64,000 nt of DNA from Microbacterium sp. CH12i. GTDB taxonomy: Bacteria; Actinomycetota; Actinomycetes; Actinomycetales; Microbacteriaceae. The notes below the pieces were generated by a model that was not told where the DNA came from, ran no database searches, and saw only the letters and a list, made by a program, of their open reading frames with translations. Of the stretch, positions 10,471 to 20,099 are shown piece by piece. How positions within the stretch are numbered: position 1 is the first letter of the stretch; every line of letters starts with the position of its first letter. The stretch is from the NCBI RefSeq assembly GCF_000685355.1, contig NZ_JHET01000004.1, forward strand, positions 62,001-126,000. Direction: 5' to 3'. The position numbers and the translations under genes were made by a program.

Positions 10471-11490
10471 ATGTCTCAAGACAAGGCCAGAATCCACTGG
10501 TTTGCCCGCCTCGAGCACCGCCTGCATATCTGGCGCGAGAGTCGAGCACGCCGCAAGGGGCGCACCGCAACGGTGTTGCCCTTCCCTGGCTACGGCGGAA
10601 CCGGCTGGGTGCGCGTCGTCGGGCGCGTGCTGATCGTTCCCCCGGGTCGCCGCACAGAGTCTGGCGAGTACGCGAGTGTGCGTGGATGGCGCAGCTTCGT
10701 GGGTATTCCGGTGAGTTTCGCAAACGTCGCCGTCACCATTCTCGGACGCACCCACGAGGTCATCGCCGATCGAGGCGGTGTCATCGACACTGTGATCGAC
10801 GCTGACCTCCCTTCGGGATGGCAGACGCTCACCATGACGGTCGAAGGACAAGAACCCATCGAGGCGATGGTCTTCATCGTGGGCGACGAGGTCGACTTCG
10901 GCGTGCTCTCCGACGTGGACGACACCGTCATGGTCACCGCCCTGCCGCGCCCGTTCATCGCCGCGTGGAACTCGTTCGTGGTCGACGAGCACGCCCGGCT
11001 TCCCGTACCCGGTATGGCTGTATTGCTCGAGCAGCTGGTGCGCCAGCATCCCGGCGCGCCGATGGTCTATCTGTCAACCGGGGCATGGAACGTGGCGCCG
11101 ACGCTCAGTCGTTTCCTCAGCAGGCATCTGTTCCCCTCTGGCTCGATGCTCCTCACCGACTGGGGCCCTACGCACGACCGGTGGTTCCGCAGCGGCCGCG
11201 AGCACAAGCTCTCGAACCTGCGTCGACTTGCCGCTGAGTTCCCGCACGTGCGGTGGCTGCTGATCGGCGACAACGGCCAGCACGATGAATCCATCTACAC
11301 CGAGTTCCTGCAGGCGCACCCCGAGAGCGTCGCGGGTGTGGCGATCCGTCAGCTTTCCCCGACAGAGGCGATCCTGGCCGGTGGCCGTGGCGAGTCCCCG
11401 GATGATCACTCCGACGCAGCACCCTGGGTCGAGGCATCCGATGGTGCGGGGCTGCACGAGCGGCTGACCGAAGCCGGCATCCTGCATTGA
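10471..11490 (+). CDS. App1-type phosphatidate phosphatase domain protein (DUF2183)
   Basis: 339 residues. The C-terminal half contains VLSDVDDTVM (about 147-156), the DxDxT nucleophile motif of the App1 family, followed by PMVYLSTGAWN and LIGDNGQHDESIY, later motifs of the same HAD-like fold. The yeast relative is a phosphatidate phosphatase; in bacteria a lipid-phosphate substrate is likely but unproven. The N-terminal 130 residues resemble the beta-rich domain usually fused to it. It is closely followed (4 bases) by the next gene on the same strand. Confidence 0.8.
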   Translation: MSQDKARIHWFARLEHRLHIWRESRARRKGRTATVLPFPGYGGTGWVRVVGRVLIVPPGRRTESGEYASVRGWRSFVGIPVSFANVAVTILGRTHEVIADRGGVIDTVIDADLPSGWQTLTMTVEGQEPIEAMVFIVGDEVDFGVLSDVDDTVMVTALPRPFIAAWNSFVVDEHARLPVPGMAVLLEQLVRQHPGAPMVYLSTGAWNVAPTLSRFLSRHLFPSGSMLLTDWGPTHDRWFRSGREHKLSNLRRLAAEFPHVRWLLIGDNGQHDESIYTEFLQAHPESVAGVAIRQLSPTEAILAGGRGESPDDHSDAAPWVEASDGAGLHERLTEAGILH

Positions 11491-11494
11491 CGAC

Positions 11495-12460
11495 ATGTCT
11501 GTCCTGATCACCTCGACTCTCGACCGCTCCACCTGGCAGCAGCGCGAGGCAGCCCATCACGAACGTGCCGATGCGCTGACCGCCGCACACCGAGGGCGCG
11601 CATCGCGGGGCGAGAAGCATCCGGTGTGGGACTTTCTTTTCACGTACTACTCCTATCCGCCCGCGCAGCTGCGGCGCTGGCATCCGGGAGCAGGCGTTCA
11701 ACTCGAAGACGCTGCTGAGCGGCGCGAGTGGCGCTGGTACTCCCCCGGCACTACGCCCGAATCGGCCGTGCCCGATGCCGCGACGTTCGCGAGCGAAAAG
11801 ACCGCGTTGGCCGGGCTCATCGAGCGGATGCTACGCCGCACCGCCGCACGCCCTGGACAGTTCGGTTGCTTCGGCCTGCACGAGTGGGCAATGGTCTACC
11901 GCGACGGTGAGCACCGGCACACAGCGTCGCTGCGATTGGGGCAGACCGGCACCGATGCCGTCGTCGAGGCGCACGATCTGCGCTGCACGCACTTCGATGC
12001 GTTCCGTTTCTTCACGCCGGATGCCGTCGGGCGCAACCGGCCGCTCGACCGCGCCAGTCAGCCAGATCTCGAACAGCCCGGCTGCCTGCATGCGGGCATG
12101 GATGTGTACAAGTGGGCTATGAAACTCGGACCGCTGATCCCCGGTGACTTACTGCTCGACACTTTCGAGCTGGCGCGCGACATTCGTCTGCTCGATATGG
12201 AGGCCGCACCCTATGACCTCGCGGAATGGGGCGTCGTTCCGGTGGCGATCGAGACAGCGGAAGGAAAGGCCGAGTATGTGCGTCGTCAGCGCGGCTTCGC
12301 CGAGCGCGGCAACGTGCTGAGGCAGCGGCTGCTGAGCGCGTGGCTGGGACAGGACGGGCAGTGTCAAGACGCCGGTGCGCAGTCGGCGCAGGGCGCCCAG
12401 ACGGCACTGGATGCCGCGAGCTCCAGTCGCAGCTTCATGACGCGTTCCGCCGCATCCTGA
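11495..12460 (+). CDS. Protein usually annotated as 3-methyladenine DNA glycosylase
   Basis: About 321 residues, conserved in Microbacteriaceae. Conserved stretches include HPVWDFLFTYYSYPPAQL (42-59), FGCFGLHEWAMVY and CLHAGMDVYKWAMKLGP. The glycosylase name is a database habit for this family; I see no helix-hairpin-helix or AlkA/Tag motif, so the function is uncertain. The last 30 or so residues (after about 290) overlap the end of the convergent GH3 gene by 97 bases and look non-conserved, so the true end may be earlier and lost through a frameshift. Confidence 0.7.
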   Translation: MSVLITSTLDRSTWQQREAAHHERADALTAAHRGRASRGEKHPVWDFLFTYYSYPPAQLRRWHPGAGVQLEDAAERREWRWYSPGTTPESAVPDAATFASEKTALAGLIERMLRRTAARPGQFGCFGLHEWAMVYRDGEHRHTASLRLGQTGTDAVVEAHDLRCTHFDAFRFFTPDAVGRNRPLDRASQPDLEQPGCLHAGMDVYKWAMKLGPLIPGDLLLDTFELARDIRLLDMEAAPYDLAEWGVVPVAIETAEGKAEYVRRQRGFAERGNVLRQRLLSAWLGQDGQCQDAGAQSAQGAQTALDAASSSRSFMTRSAAS

Positions 12461-13542
12461 AGGCGCTCGGCCGGGAGTGCGCCTGAGCCAACGGCGGCGG
12501 CAATCCCCTCAGCGAGTTGGCCCGCTGTCTCTGGCGTGGAGTGCGCGATCGTCAGCACGAGGTCGTTGCCTGCCACGACCGCGGAGACGGCGTTGGCGAC
12601 TGGATCCGCGTAAGCCGGCAGCCCGGTGGACTGCAGCATGCCTAGGTCGTCGGTGACTATGACCCCCTCGAAACCAAGGTCATCACGAGCAATCTGATGC
12701 CAGCGGGCCGAGAGCGATGCGGGAGCATCGTCGACGGCTGTGTAGTCCAGATGCCCGAACATCAGCAGCGATGCTCCCGCGTCGATGCCTGCAATAAACG
12801 GGAGTGCATCAGCCTGGTGCCATTGATCGAGCGTGAGGCCGGTGCTCGGGATCAGCTGGTGTGAGTCGCCGGGTGCCGCACCGTGTCCAGGGAAGTGTTT
12901 GAGCGTAGAGGCCACAAACGGCTCTTCTGCGCTGACTGCAGCGGCGACGCGCTCTGCGGCGCCCTGCGGATCTGCGCCGAGTGATCGGGAGTAAATGAAC
13001 GACGACGGGTCGGGGGTTGTGTCGGCGACGATGCCGAAGTTCACGTTCGCGCCGCTCCGAGCGACCAGTGACGCACGTGCCGCGAAGGCGGCTGCCGTCT
13101 CAGCGGCTGGACGATCCTTCAGAGTCGATGAGGCCGCGAAAGTGTCCCATGGCAACCTCGACACATCACCGCCCTCTTGGTCAATCGCGATGAGCGGCGG
13201 GAGCGCCGGATCGCTCGAGAGAGCGGCGGTCGCTGTCTGCAGATCTGCTTCAGTGCCGGGCACGTTACCGCCCATGAGAATGAAGCCGCCGAGCCCGTTG
13301 CCCGCCATGTACGTCGACAGCGCTGCGGGGTCATGGGTGGATATATGGCCCATCACGATGCTCGCCGCTTGCTCGGCCGTGGTCATCTCGGAGACAAGCT
13401 GCGCCGCATGGGCAGCAGCGGCGTCAGCTTTAGCTTCCTGGACGACTGTCGTCTTACCGTCGGCCGTGGCGACCGTCGCTGGCGCGAGCACCGCAGTGGT
13501 CGCGATCACGACCGCGAGCACGAGCGGAAGTTGGCGGGCCAT
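12364..13542 (-). CDS. Secreted glycoside hydrolase family 3 protein (beta-N-acetylhexosaminidase type)
   Basis: 392 residues with a signal peptide at about 1-27. The GH3 N-terminal barrel carries LPPLIAIDQEGGDVSRLP and the NagZ-type KHFPGHG motif with its catalytic histidine region, then VIVTDDLGM with the aspartate nucleophile. It probably removes N-acetylglucosamine from muropeptides or other cell-wall glycans outside the membrane. The end (CADCAPAS) looks natural for the family and overlaps the convergent upstream gene. Confidence 0.85.
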   Translation of the reverse strand: MARQLPLVLAVVIATTAVLAPATVATADGKTTVVQEAKADAAAAHAAQLVSEMTTAEQAASIVMGHISTHDPAALSTYMAGNGLGGFILMGGNVPGTEADLQTATAALSSDPALPPLIAIDQEGGDVSRLPWDTFAASSTLKDRPAAETAAAFAARASLVARSGANVNFGIVADTTPDPSSFIYSRSLGADPQGAAERVAAAVSAEEPFVASTLKHFPGHGAAPGDSHQLIPSTGLTLDQWHQADALPFIAGIDAGASLLMFGHLDYTAVDDAPASLSARWHQIARDDLGFEGVIVTDDLGMLQSTGLPAYADPVANAVSAVVAGNDLVLTIAHSTPETAGQLAEGIAAAVGSGALPAERLQDAAERVMKLRLELAASSAVWAPCADCAPAS

Positions 13543-13605
13543 GCCTCCAGCCTAAAGCGCACACCTGGCAGCGGACATGCTTGAATGAACGGCGGAGGCA
13601 GCACA

Positions 13606-14189
13606 ATGACGACACCGCACGCCCAGCCCGCGAACTGGTACCCCGACCCATCCGAGGTCAGTTCCTGCGCTATTGGGATGGCCGCGCATGGACCGCACAC
13701 ACCCGGCCCACACCCCCGACCGCCCCGGCGACTGCCGTGGCCACGATGAATGCCCAGCCTGCCGCGCCGATGGTGCTCTACCCGCAGGCTGCCGCGCACG
13801 CGGCTGCTCCGGCTCCGATCGGCGTGTGGCGCGGGCCGGTTGATTCCCGCCCTCTCGTGCGGAACATGGCTGACGCCATCCGCGTCTGCATTCAGAAGTA
13901 CGCGCAGTTCGACGGCCGGGCCGGCCTTGCCGAGTTCTGGTATGCCGAACTCGCGATGATCCTCGCGGTCGTCGCCGCGATATTCGTGGTCTGGATTCCG
14001 ATTCTCGGTTGGATCGTCATGCTCGCGCTGTGGCTTCTCGCGATGGCCGCAATCGTACCGTCGCTTGCGGTGACGGTACGGCGGCTTCGGGATGCCGGCT
14101 TCCACTGGGCCTGGATCTTCATCGCCCTCGCGCCCTTCGGCGGCATCGCGCTGCTGATCTTCTGCGCGCAACCGTCAAAGCACCCGTAG
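13606..14189 (+). pseudogene. DUF2510-DUF805 membrane protein, frameshifted
   Basis: The ATG at 13606 has GGAGG 9 bases upstream and encodes a DUF2510 start (NWYPDPS). The frame is then lost and continues one base over as QFLRYWDGRAWTAHT, the rest of DUF2510. One extra G near 13655 (GAGGTC to GAGGGTC) repairs it. A proline/alanine linker follows, then DUF805 from about residue 100 with two or three membrane helices and the conserved VRRLRDAGFHWAW. A small inner-membrane protein of unknown function. The one-base gap matches the deletions elsewhere in the window. Confidence 0.8.
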
Positions 14190-14202
14190 CGCGCGAACGG
14201 CT

Positions 14203-14858
14203 TCAGCGGGCGAGAGCTTCAGCGATCGGCTCAGCCGACTCGTCCGTGCCGTTGCCGAACCGGACTGTGCGGCCGATTGTCTGCGGCTCATGCAGCGTCG
14301 CAGCAATGACCGCGGCCACATCGCGCGTGACACAGCGCCGCGATCCGGGGCATCCAGATCGATGCGGCCGGTCGGCGCGTCAAGCGTGAGTGTTCCTGGG
14401 CCGAGGATCGTGCCCTCCAGCGCGGTGCCACGAAGGTACTCGTCTGCTGCCCATTTCGCGTCGGCGTAGGCGAAGAACGAATCGTCCTCCGGTACTCCGT
14501 GATCGGCGGTGGAACCCAGCCACGACACCATGACATAGCGGGAGACGGCGGCCTCGGCCGCGGCATCCATCGTGCGAATCGCGGCGTCGCGATCAACGGC
14601 GTAGGTGCGCTCAGCGGAACCGCCGCCCGCTCCCGCAGACCAGACGACCGCGTCATGTCCGCGAATGATGCCAGCGAGGGATGCGGTGTCCATCGTTTCG
14701 ATATCCGCAACGAGCGCGGTGGCACCCGTCTTCTCAACATCGGCAACATGATCGGGGTTGCGGATGACAGCGGTGACTTCGTCGCCACCCTTGACGAGCA
14801 GCGGTGCAAGGAGGAGGGCGACCCGGCCGTGGCCTCCGAAGACGATGATGCGTGACAT
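14203..14858 (-). pseudogene. NAD(P)-binding oxidoreductase (atypical SDR), frameshifted
   Basis: Start at 14858 with AGGAG upstream. The N-terminus has the Rossmann glycine motif IIVFGGHGRVALLLAPLL, and later FAYADAKWAADEYLR, as in NAD(P)H-binding epimerase-like proteins of about 215-220 residues. After GRIDLDAPDRGAVSR the frame breaks; one G added near 14322 (GCGATG to GCGGATG) gives ADVAAVIAATLHEPQTIG and a stop at 14203. Likely a soluble reductase; substrate unknown. Confidence 0.8.
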
Positions 14859-14954
14859 ATTGATCTCCTGTCTGACTACTACGGTGGCTGAGTCGTAACG
14901 CTCGCGTACATCTGCCAGGCTAACCGTCACGAGTTGGAATTGAATGGGAGCACC

Positions 14955-15965
14955 ATGATCGAGCGTGAGATCACCGAACGCGTTGCCCTCACCGGTGCTG
15001 ACGGCGCGCTGAACCCAGCCGCTCTCGGATGGTCACGACTTCCGCTGCACGATACCTCGGGGATTCCCGGTCGTGGTCACTGGGGACGCAACAAGCGGTG
15101 GGAGTACTGGGGTGTGATGACTCCGACGCACATCGTCGCCCTCACGGTCTCGTGCATCGATTATCTGTCTCTGCATTCGGTGTGGGTGTTTGACCGCGCG
15201 ACCGGAGAGGCGATTGACGAGACGGTGCTCTCCCCCGGCGGACGCAGTGCCACCCTCCCGAAGTCACTCGGCGAGGGACCTGCCAGGGCGCGCACCCGAA
15301 AAGTCACACTCGACATCGACGAGATGGAAGATGGGACGAGGCTGCGCGCAAGGACCGCACGCGTTTGTTTCGATATAACCGCAGCGCGTCCGGCTGGTCA
15401 TGAGTCGCTCGGCGTTGTCGTTCCGTGGCAGCGTGCACGCGGCATCCGACGCTTCCAGTACACCGTGAAAGACGTCGCGCGGCCCGCACACGGCACACTC
15501 ACCATCGACGGGAACGGCTTCGAAGTGCCGGCAGGCAGCTGGGCCGTTCTTGACCACGGTCGTGGTCGCTGGCCGTACCAGGTGTGGTGGAACTGGGCTG
15601 TCGGCAGCGGCATCGTCGACAGACGTGTGATCGGGCTGCAGCTCGGATCGAAGTGGACCGACGGATCAGGTGCCACCGAAAATGCGGTCGTCGTTGACGG
15701 GCGTCTGTCCAAGATCAGCGAAGAACTGGTCTGGGACTATGACTCATCAAACTGGATGACACCGTGGCACGTCCACGGCGAAAGCGCTGCGCTGACGTTC
15801 ACGCCGTTCTATAACAAGCATTCCCAGACGAACGTGCTGGTGATCTCAACCCGCACCGATCAGCTGTTCGGTACCTGGAGCGGGTGGGTTCTCGACGATG
15901 CAGGCGTCCGCGTGAGCGTTGACGGCATCGAGGGATGGGCTGAGGACGTGCTCAACCGCTGGTGA
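14955..15965 (+). CDS. DUF2804 domain-containing protein
   Basis: About 336 residues over nearly the whole length of the DUF2804 family, with conserved KRWEYWGVMTPTHIVALTVS and DHGRGRWPYQVWWNWAVGSG. The family is rich in beta structure; its function is not established, though a role with carotenoid- or lipid-like ligands has been suggested on fold grounds. The ATG at 14955 is chosen because GGGAG lies 5 bases upstream. Its end overlaps the convergent flavoprotein gene by 14 bases. Confidence 0.8.
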   Translation: MIEREITERVALTGADGALNPAALGWSRLPLHDTSGIPGRGHWGRNKRWEYWGVMTPTHIVALTVSCIDYLSLHSVWVFDRATGEAIDETVLSPGGRSATLPKSLGEGPARARTRKVTLDIDEMEDGTRLRARTARVCFDITAARPAGHESLGVVVPWQRARGIRRFQYTVKDVARPAHGTLTIDGNGFEVPAGSWAVLDHGRGRWPYQVWWNWAVGSGIVDRRVIGLQLGSKWTDGSGATENAVVVDGRLSKISEELVWDYDSSNWMTPWHVHGESAALTFTPFYNKHSQTNVLVISTRTDQLFGTWSGWVLDDAGVRVSVDGIEGWAEDVLNRW

Positions 15966-17028
15966 CGGCACTCTCAACATTCGTGAGCGCGCGCTGCACG
16001 CCCTTCGCCGCTGAGCGGCCAGCCCGGTTTGCGCCGATCGTGCTGGCTGAAGGGCCGTAACCGACCAGTTGGATCCGCGGGTCTGCGACGGAGGTCGTCC
16101 CCCGCCCGTTGCGGTCAAGTTGAATGCCACCCGCGGCGCTCCGCAGGTGCAAGGGTGCGAGGTGGCCGATCGCGGGGCGAAATCCGGTCGCCCAGAGAAT
16201 GACGTCGACCTGCTCGAACGAACCATCGGCCCAGCGCACACCATCCGGTTCGATGCGTTGAAACATCGGTCTGCGGTCGGCGTAGGCACCGAGCCGGTCG
16301 GCCTCGCGTTCCTGCGGCCTGAGCATGAGGCCGGTGACGCCGACGACGCTCTGCGGCGGCAGGCCCTGCGCAACGCGCTTTTCGACCAGCGCGACCGCGG
16401 CAGCCCCGGCCTCTGGCGTGAAGTCGTCGTCACGCCAGATGGGTTCACGGCGCGTCGCCCAGAGCGTGTCCGTGATCGGGGCGAGAGCACCAAGGAACTG
16501 CACTGCCGATGCTCCACCACCGACGACGAGCACGCGCTTGTTGACGAAGTATTCCGGCCCGGGGTAATCGACGGTGTGCAGCTGCTCGCCGATGAACGTC
16601 TCCATGCCAGGGTAATGCGGCAGAAACGGCTGCGTCCAAGTGCCGGTCGCGTTCACGAGCGTCTGAGTGCGCCATTCGCGCTCCCCGGCATGTACGACGA
16701 GAATGCCGTCTTCATCGGTGACCAGATCAACGCGCACCGGTCGGATGATCGGAAGGGCGTGCTCGCGTTCGTAGTCAGAGAAGGATGCGGGCACCGCGAA
16801 GTTCGCGCGCTGCGCGTCGCGTACGGGAGCCTCGGCATCGGGAAGCTCCGCGACACCATGCACATCCGTCATGGTCAATGCATCCCACCGGTGTTGCCAG
16901 GCCCCACCGGGTGCATCATTCGCATCAAGGACGAGGTGTTCGATACCCAGTCGCTTCAGATGATAGGAGGTAGAAAGACCGGCCTGCCCTGCGCCTAAGA
17001 CGATGCTCTCCAGTATCTCCATATCCAT
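15952..17028 (-). CDS. Flavin-dependent monooxygenase-like oxidoreductase
   Basis: About 358 residues with two dinucleotide-binding motifs: an FAD site at the N-terminus (VLGAGQAGLSTSYHL) and an NADPH site near residue 170 (VLVVGGGASAVQ). ILWATGFRPAIG is the ATG signature of flavin-containing monooxygenases and related reductases. It is probably a soluble FAD/NADPH enzyme oxidising an unknown substrate. Starts at 17031 (GTG), 17028 or 17022 are all possible; none has a clear ribosome-binding site. Confidence 0.8.
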   Translation of the reverse strand: MDMEILESIVLGAGQAGLSTSYHLKRLGIEHLVLDANDAPGGAWQHRWDALTMTDVHGVAELPDAEAPVRDAQRANFAVPASFSDYEREHALPIIRPVRVDLVTDEDGILVVHAGEREWRTQTLVNATGTWTQPFLPHYPGMETFIGEQLHTVDYPGPEYFVNKRVLVVGGGASAVQFLGALAPITDTLWATRREPIWRDDDFTPEAGAAAVALVEKRVAQGLPPQSVVGVTGLMLRPQEREADRLGAYADRRPMFQRIEPDGVRWADGSFEQVDVILWATGFRPAIGHLAPLHLRSAAGGIQLDRNGRGTTSVADPRIQLVGYGPSASTIGANRAGRSAAKGVQRALTNVESAVTSG

Positions 17029-17139
17029 CACAACGCATGCATTCTCGCAAGTGTTCCCGATGTCACGCCTCGATTCGCGGACGCCGCTTCGAATGTTGTA
17101 TTCTTTTCAAGTTGCCTCGTTCACGCGAGGCGCAAAGAT

Positions 17140-17215
17140 GGGCCTGTGGCGCAGCTGGTAGCGCACCTGCATGGCATGCAGGGGGTCGGGGGTTCGAGTC
17201 CCCCCAGGTCCACCA
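17140..17215 (+). tRNA. tRNA-Ala (anticodon GGC)
   Basis: Complete cloverleaf: acceptor GGGCCTG pairs with CAGGTCC (one G-U), anticodon stem CCTGC/GCAGG with loop ATGGCAT giving GGC, T-arm GGTTCGAGTCC. The 3' CCA is encoded. A GCCTCG/CGAGGC hairpin lies just upstream. Confidence 0.95.
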
Positions 17216-17219
17216 TCTA

Positions 17220-18010
17220 TCAGTCCGAAGAACTCGTCGTTCGACTTCGGATTCGATCCCATTCCAACGCGACAACCGCAAGGACAACGCACACTGCTGC
17301 GCCCGGAACTGTGAAGATCGAAAGAATCCCGCACACCAGCACCGCCGCGGTCGCGAGCAACGAAGTAATGCGCATACCCGAATATGAATGAACGCCGCCG
17401 GGACTTCAGCTGATCGCCCTGGTCGCGGCTGAAGTAGATCCACCACATGCCGGCAGCGATCACGATGCCGGCGACCGCTAAACCGATGAGCACCTCGCGG
17501 TTTTGCGCCATCCCCAGCGCTGGGATCACGGCATTGCTCGAGGCGAGCAAGCTCTCGCCCAGGACGATAAGAGTGAAGCAGCCGTAGCGTTCGGCCACGT
17601 GGTGTGGGTAGACGCATGATCACATAACCCCAGGTGACGACTGCCCATTGACCCTCGGCCATCGCAGCGTGTACGCCCGTCGCCAGAACGAGCACGCCAC
17701 CCATCTGAATGATCGTGGTCACGCGGTAGAGCCAGTCATCCACGTCGAAAGCAGAAGCGAACCACGTGAAGTTCATCCACGCCCACCAGATCGCGAAGAA
17801 GATCATGGCGTAGCTGAGCACAGTCTCTCCGGCGCGCCCGTCGACGATCCCATCGTGCAGGTTCTGCGAAGCCTGTGAGACGGCGATCACGAAGACGAGA
17901 TCGAAGAAGAGCTCCAGCGGACTCGCTGTCCGATGATCTTCACTCGGATCACGCCCCGACATCCGCGCGAGCCCCAGGCTGCCGAGTGTGCGAGCCGTTT
18001 TATCCCCCAT
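17220..18010 (-). pseudogene. LtrA (low temperature requirement A) family membrane protein, decayed
   Basis: The N-terminal 130 residues are clear LtrA (PLELFFDLVFVIAVSQ, AIWWAWMNFTWFAS, GYVIMR). Near 17600 the frame changes directly to HHVAERYGCFTLIVLGES, skipping about 85 residues that the family normally has. Near 17362 it changes again after GYAHYFV and resumes with a C-terminal membrane segment ending at a stop at 17220, skipping about 60 more. Two separate internal losses, both out of frame, mean no working protein as written. Family function unknown. The end abuts tRNA-Ala. Confidence 0.75.
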
Positions 18011-18407
18011 GAGCGGTCATCCTACGATGCCGTGCTCCGTGGTCGAGACCCTCGACAGGCTTTGCGACCGATCCTTGCTATGGTGGAAAGGATGCTCGTG
18101 CATGCATGAGCAAGCAGCGCTGTTGCGCTCTTCCGCGGGACGCGCCTGACTGCGCGTCCACCGCAACCGTTCGAATCCTGCTGAGGATGCACCGTAGTTT
18201 GGTGCGCTCTGAAAGCGGAAGACCTGAAAGGAGTCGCACCCCGGGCCTCTCGTCTGTGCGCTGCCATGCGCCTCAGTGGTCCAGGTTCGTTCGCCATGCT
18301 GACTGCATTAAAACTCCACAAGATCACCTACTCCCCCACTTAGCGAAGACTTTCTCATCACAACGGCGGCCTCTGCCGCATCCAGACGAGAAAGCGAGAA
18401 CCAACCG
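18011..18407 (+). other. 397-base gene-free stretch upstream of the symporter
   Basis: No convincing gene. It holds a copy of the GACCCTCGACAGGCT-type repeat (18041-18061), an imperfect inverted repeat TGCTC...GAGCA near 18093-18112, and GGTGCG...CGCACC arms at about 18199-18240 that could form a leader hairpin. The frame from 18106 has codon use unlike real genes here. I recognise no known riboswitch class. Confidence 0.4.
18041..18061. repeat. Dispersed repeat, CTCGACAGGCT type
   Basis: GGTCGAGACCCTCGACAGGC and its complement match the family also seen at 39003-39022 and 48735-48753 (core near CCTGAGCCTGTCGAAGG). It lies between the ltrA start and the symporter leader. Confidence 0.5.
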
Positions 18408-20099
18408 GTGGGCGACTTCCAAACACTTTCAGGACCAATTGTGATCCTGCTTGTGCTGCTGTTCTTCGGCGGCAGCCTCTATATGTCGATTCGAATCTCC
18501 AAGAAAAAGGAGAACGCCGACGGCTATATGACCGGCGGCGGAAAGATCGGATTCGGCATCTCCGCCGCGTCTATGACTGCGACGTGGATCTGGGCATCGT
18601 CGATGTATGCCTCAGCCACGTCCGGCTACACCTACGGAATCTCCGGCCCTATCCACTACGGACTCTGGGGCGCGTTGATGATTCTGCTCATCTACCCCTT
18701 CGGACGCCGCATCCGCAAGGTTGCGCCCAAGGCCCACACCATTGCCGAGGTGATGTTCGCCCGCCATGGTCGCTCCAGCCAGCTCATGCTCGCCGGCTCC
18801 AACATTCTTGGCAGCATCATCAGCCTCACCTCGAACCTGATTGCCGGTGGTGCGCTCATCTCGATGCTGTCGCCGTTCACTTTCACTCAGGGCATCACCG
18901 CGATCGCGATCGGCGTGCTGGCGTACACACTGTGGTCGGGCTTTCGCGCATCAGTGCTCACCGACTTCGCACAGGTCATAGCCATCCTGGGTGCGGTGGC
19001 GATCATCGTCCCGGTGATCTTCTTCGCTGCCGGCGGTCCCGATCTGTTCGTCACCGGTGCCAAGAATTTGACTCCCCAGCAGGGCGATTTCTTCTCCTCT
19101 GACGCGTTCTTCAATCAGGGCGCACCGTACATCGCGGCGGTGCTGGCCTACGCCATCGGCAACCAGACGATCGCGCAGCGCCTGTTCGCGGTGCGCGAGG
19201 ACCTGATCAAGAAGACCTTCATCACCGCGACATTCGGCTATGGCGCCTCCATCATCGGCATCGGCATGCTCGGCGTACTCGCGCTGTATGCCGGCATCCA
19301 GCCGATGGACGGCGACGTCAACAACCTGATTCCGCAAATGGCGGCGACTTATCTGCCGCCTGTTCTGATCTGCGTGTTCTTCGTCATGATCATCGGGTCG
19401 CTGTCTTCGACTGCCGATGCCGACATGACAGCACTCTCCTCGATCATGATGGCCGACATCTACGGTCAGAACATCGCCGGCAAGAAGAACGCCAACCCGA
19501 AGACGATGCTGCTGGTCGGCCGACTCACTATGGTCGGTGCCACCGCTGCGGGGCTCTGCTTCGCATCGATGCAGTTCAATATCCTCGACCTGCTGGTGTT
19601 CGTGGGAGCGATGTGGGGAGCTCTCGTGTTCCCCGTGATCGCGAGCTTCTACTGGAACCGCGTCACGAATCTGGCGTTCAGCGCTGCTGTTGTCGCGGGT
19701 CTCGCGGCCTTCCTCCCGGTGCGCTTCGGGTGGGTCGACCTGTCCGGTGGACTCGGCATCGTCAGCGACATCTTCTCGGTTCTCGGGATCGGCGTCGTAC
19801 TGGCGCTGATGTCCTTCGGCTTCTTCGGCCTGAGAGTCGCCGTGATTGTCGGCACGATCGCGACGGTGGCATCCGCTCCGTTCGCCATCGGATTCCTGCA
19901 CACCTACCCTGTGCTGTCGGGCTCGCTCGTCGCCTACTCGGTCAGCACGATCGTGTGCGTTGCTCTGACGATGATGAACAAGACAAAACGGTTCGACTTC
20001 GCGCTCATCAAGAAGCGCACCGGCGACTTCGACACTGCCGAAACCGAGATCGTTGCGAATGCCTCCGACAGCGTCGCACTCGCAGGAAAGGACGCATGA
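18408..20099 (+). CDS. Sodium:solute symporter family protein
   Basis: 563 residues with about 13-14 membrane helices. The N-terminal block (FGGSLYMSIRISKKK, GGKIGFGISAASMTATWIWASS) and the later IIGSLSSTADADMTALSSI are typical of SSS-family transporters, which use a sodium gradient to import organic solutes. The substrate is not deducible. The start is GTG (VGDFQTL) after a long leader. The stop overlaps the start of a 44-residue membrane protein (ATGA), a known pairing for some symporters. Confidence 0.88.
   Translation: MGDFQTLSGPIVILLVLLFFGGSLYMSIRISKKKENADGYMTGGGKIGFGISAASMTATWIWASSMYASATSGYTYGISGPIHYGLWGALMILLIYPFGRRIRKVAPKAHTIAEVMFARHGRSSQLMLAGSNILGSIISLTSNLIAGGALISMLSPFTFTQGITAIAIGVLAYTLWSGFRASVLTDFAQVIAILGAVAIIVPVIFFAAGGPDLFVTGAKNLTPQQGDFFSSDAFFNQGAPYIAAVLAYAIGNQTIAQRLFAVREDLIKKTFITATFGYGASIIGIGMLGVLALYAGIQPMDGDVNNLIPQMAATYLPPVLICVFFVMIIGSLSSTADADMTALSSIMMADIYGQNIAGKKNANPKTMLLVGRLTMVGATAAGLCFASMQFNILDLLVFVGAMWGALVFPVIASFYWNRVTNLAFSAAVVAGLAAFLPVRFGWVDLSGGLGIVSDIFSVLGIGVVLALMSFGFFGLRVAVIVGTIATVASAPFAIGFLHTYPVLSGSLVAYSVSTIVCVALTMMNKTKRFDFALIKKRTGDFDTAETEIVANASDSVALAGKDA

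Noticed and set aside
18106-18444. Possible 112-residue protein before the symporter
   Set aside because: Cys-, Arg- and Ser-rich with no conserved look, and it overlaps the symporter start in another frame.
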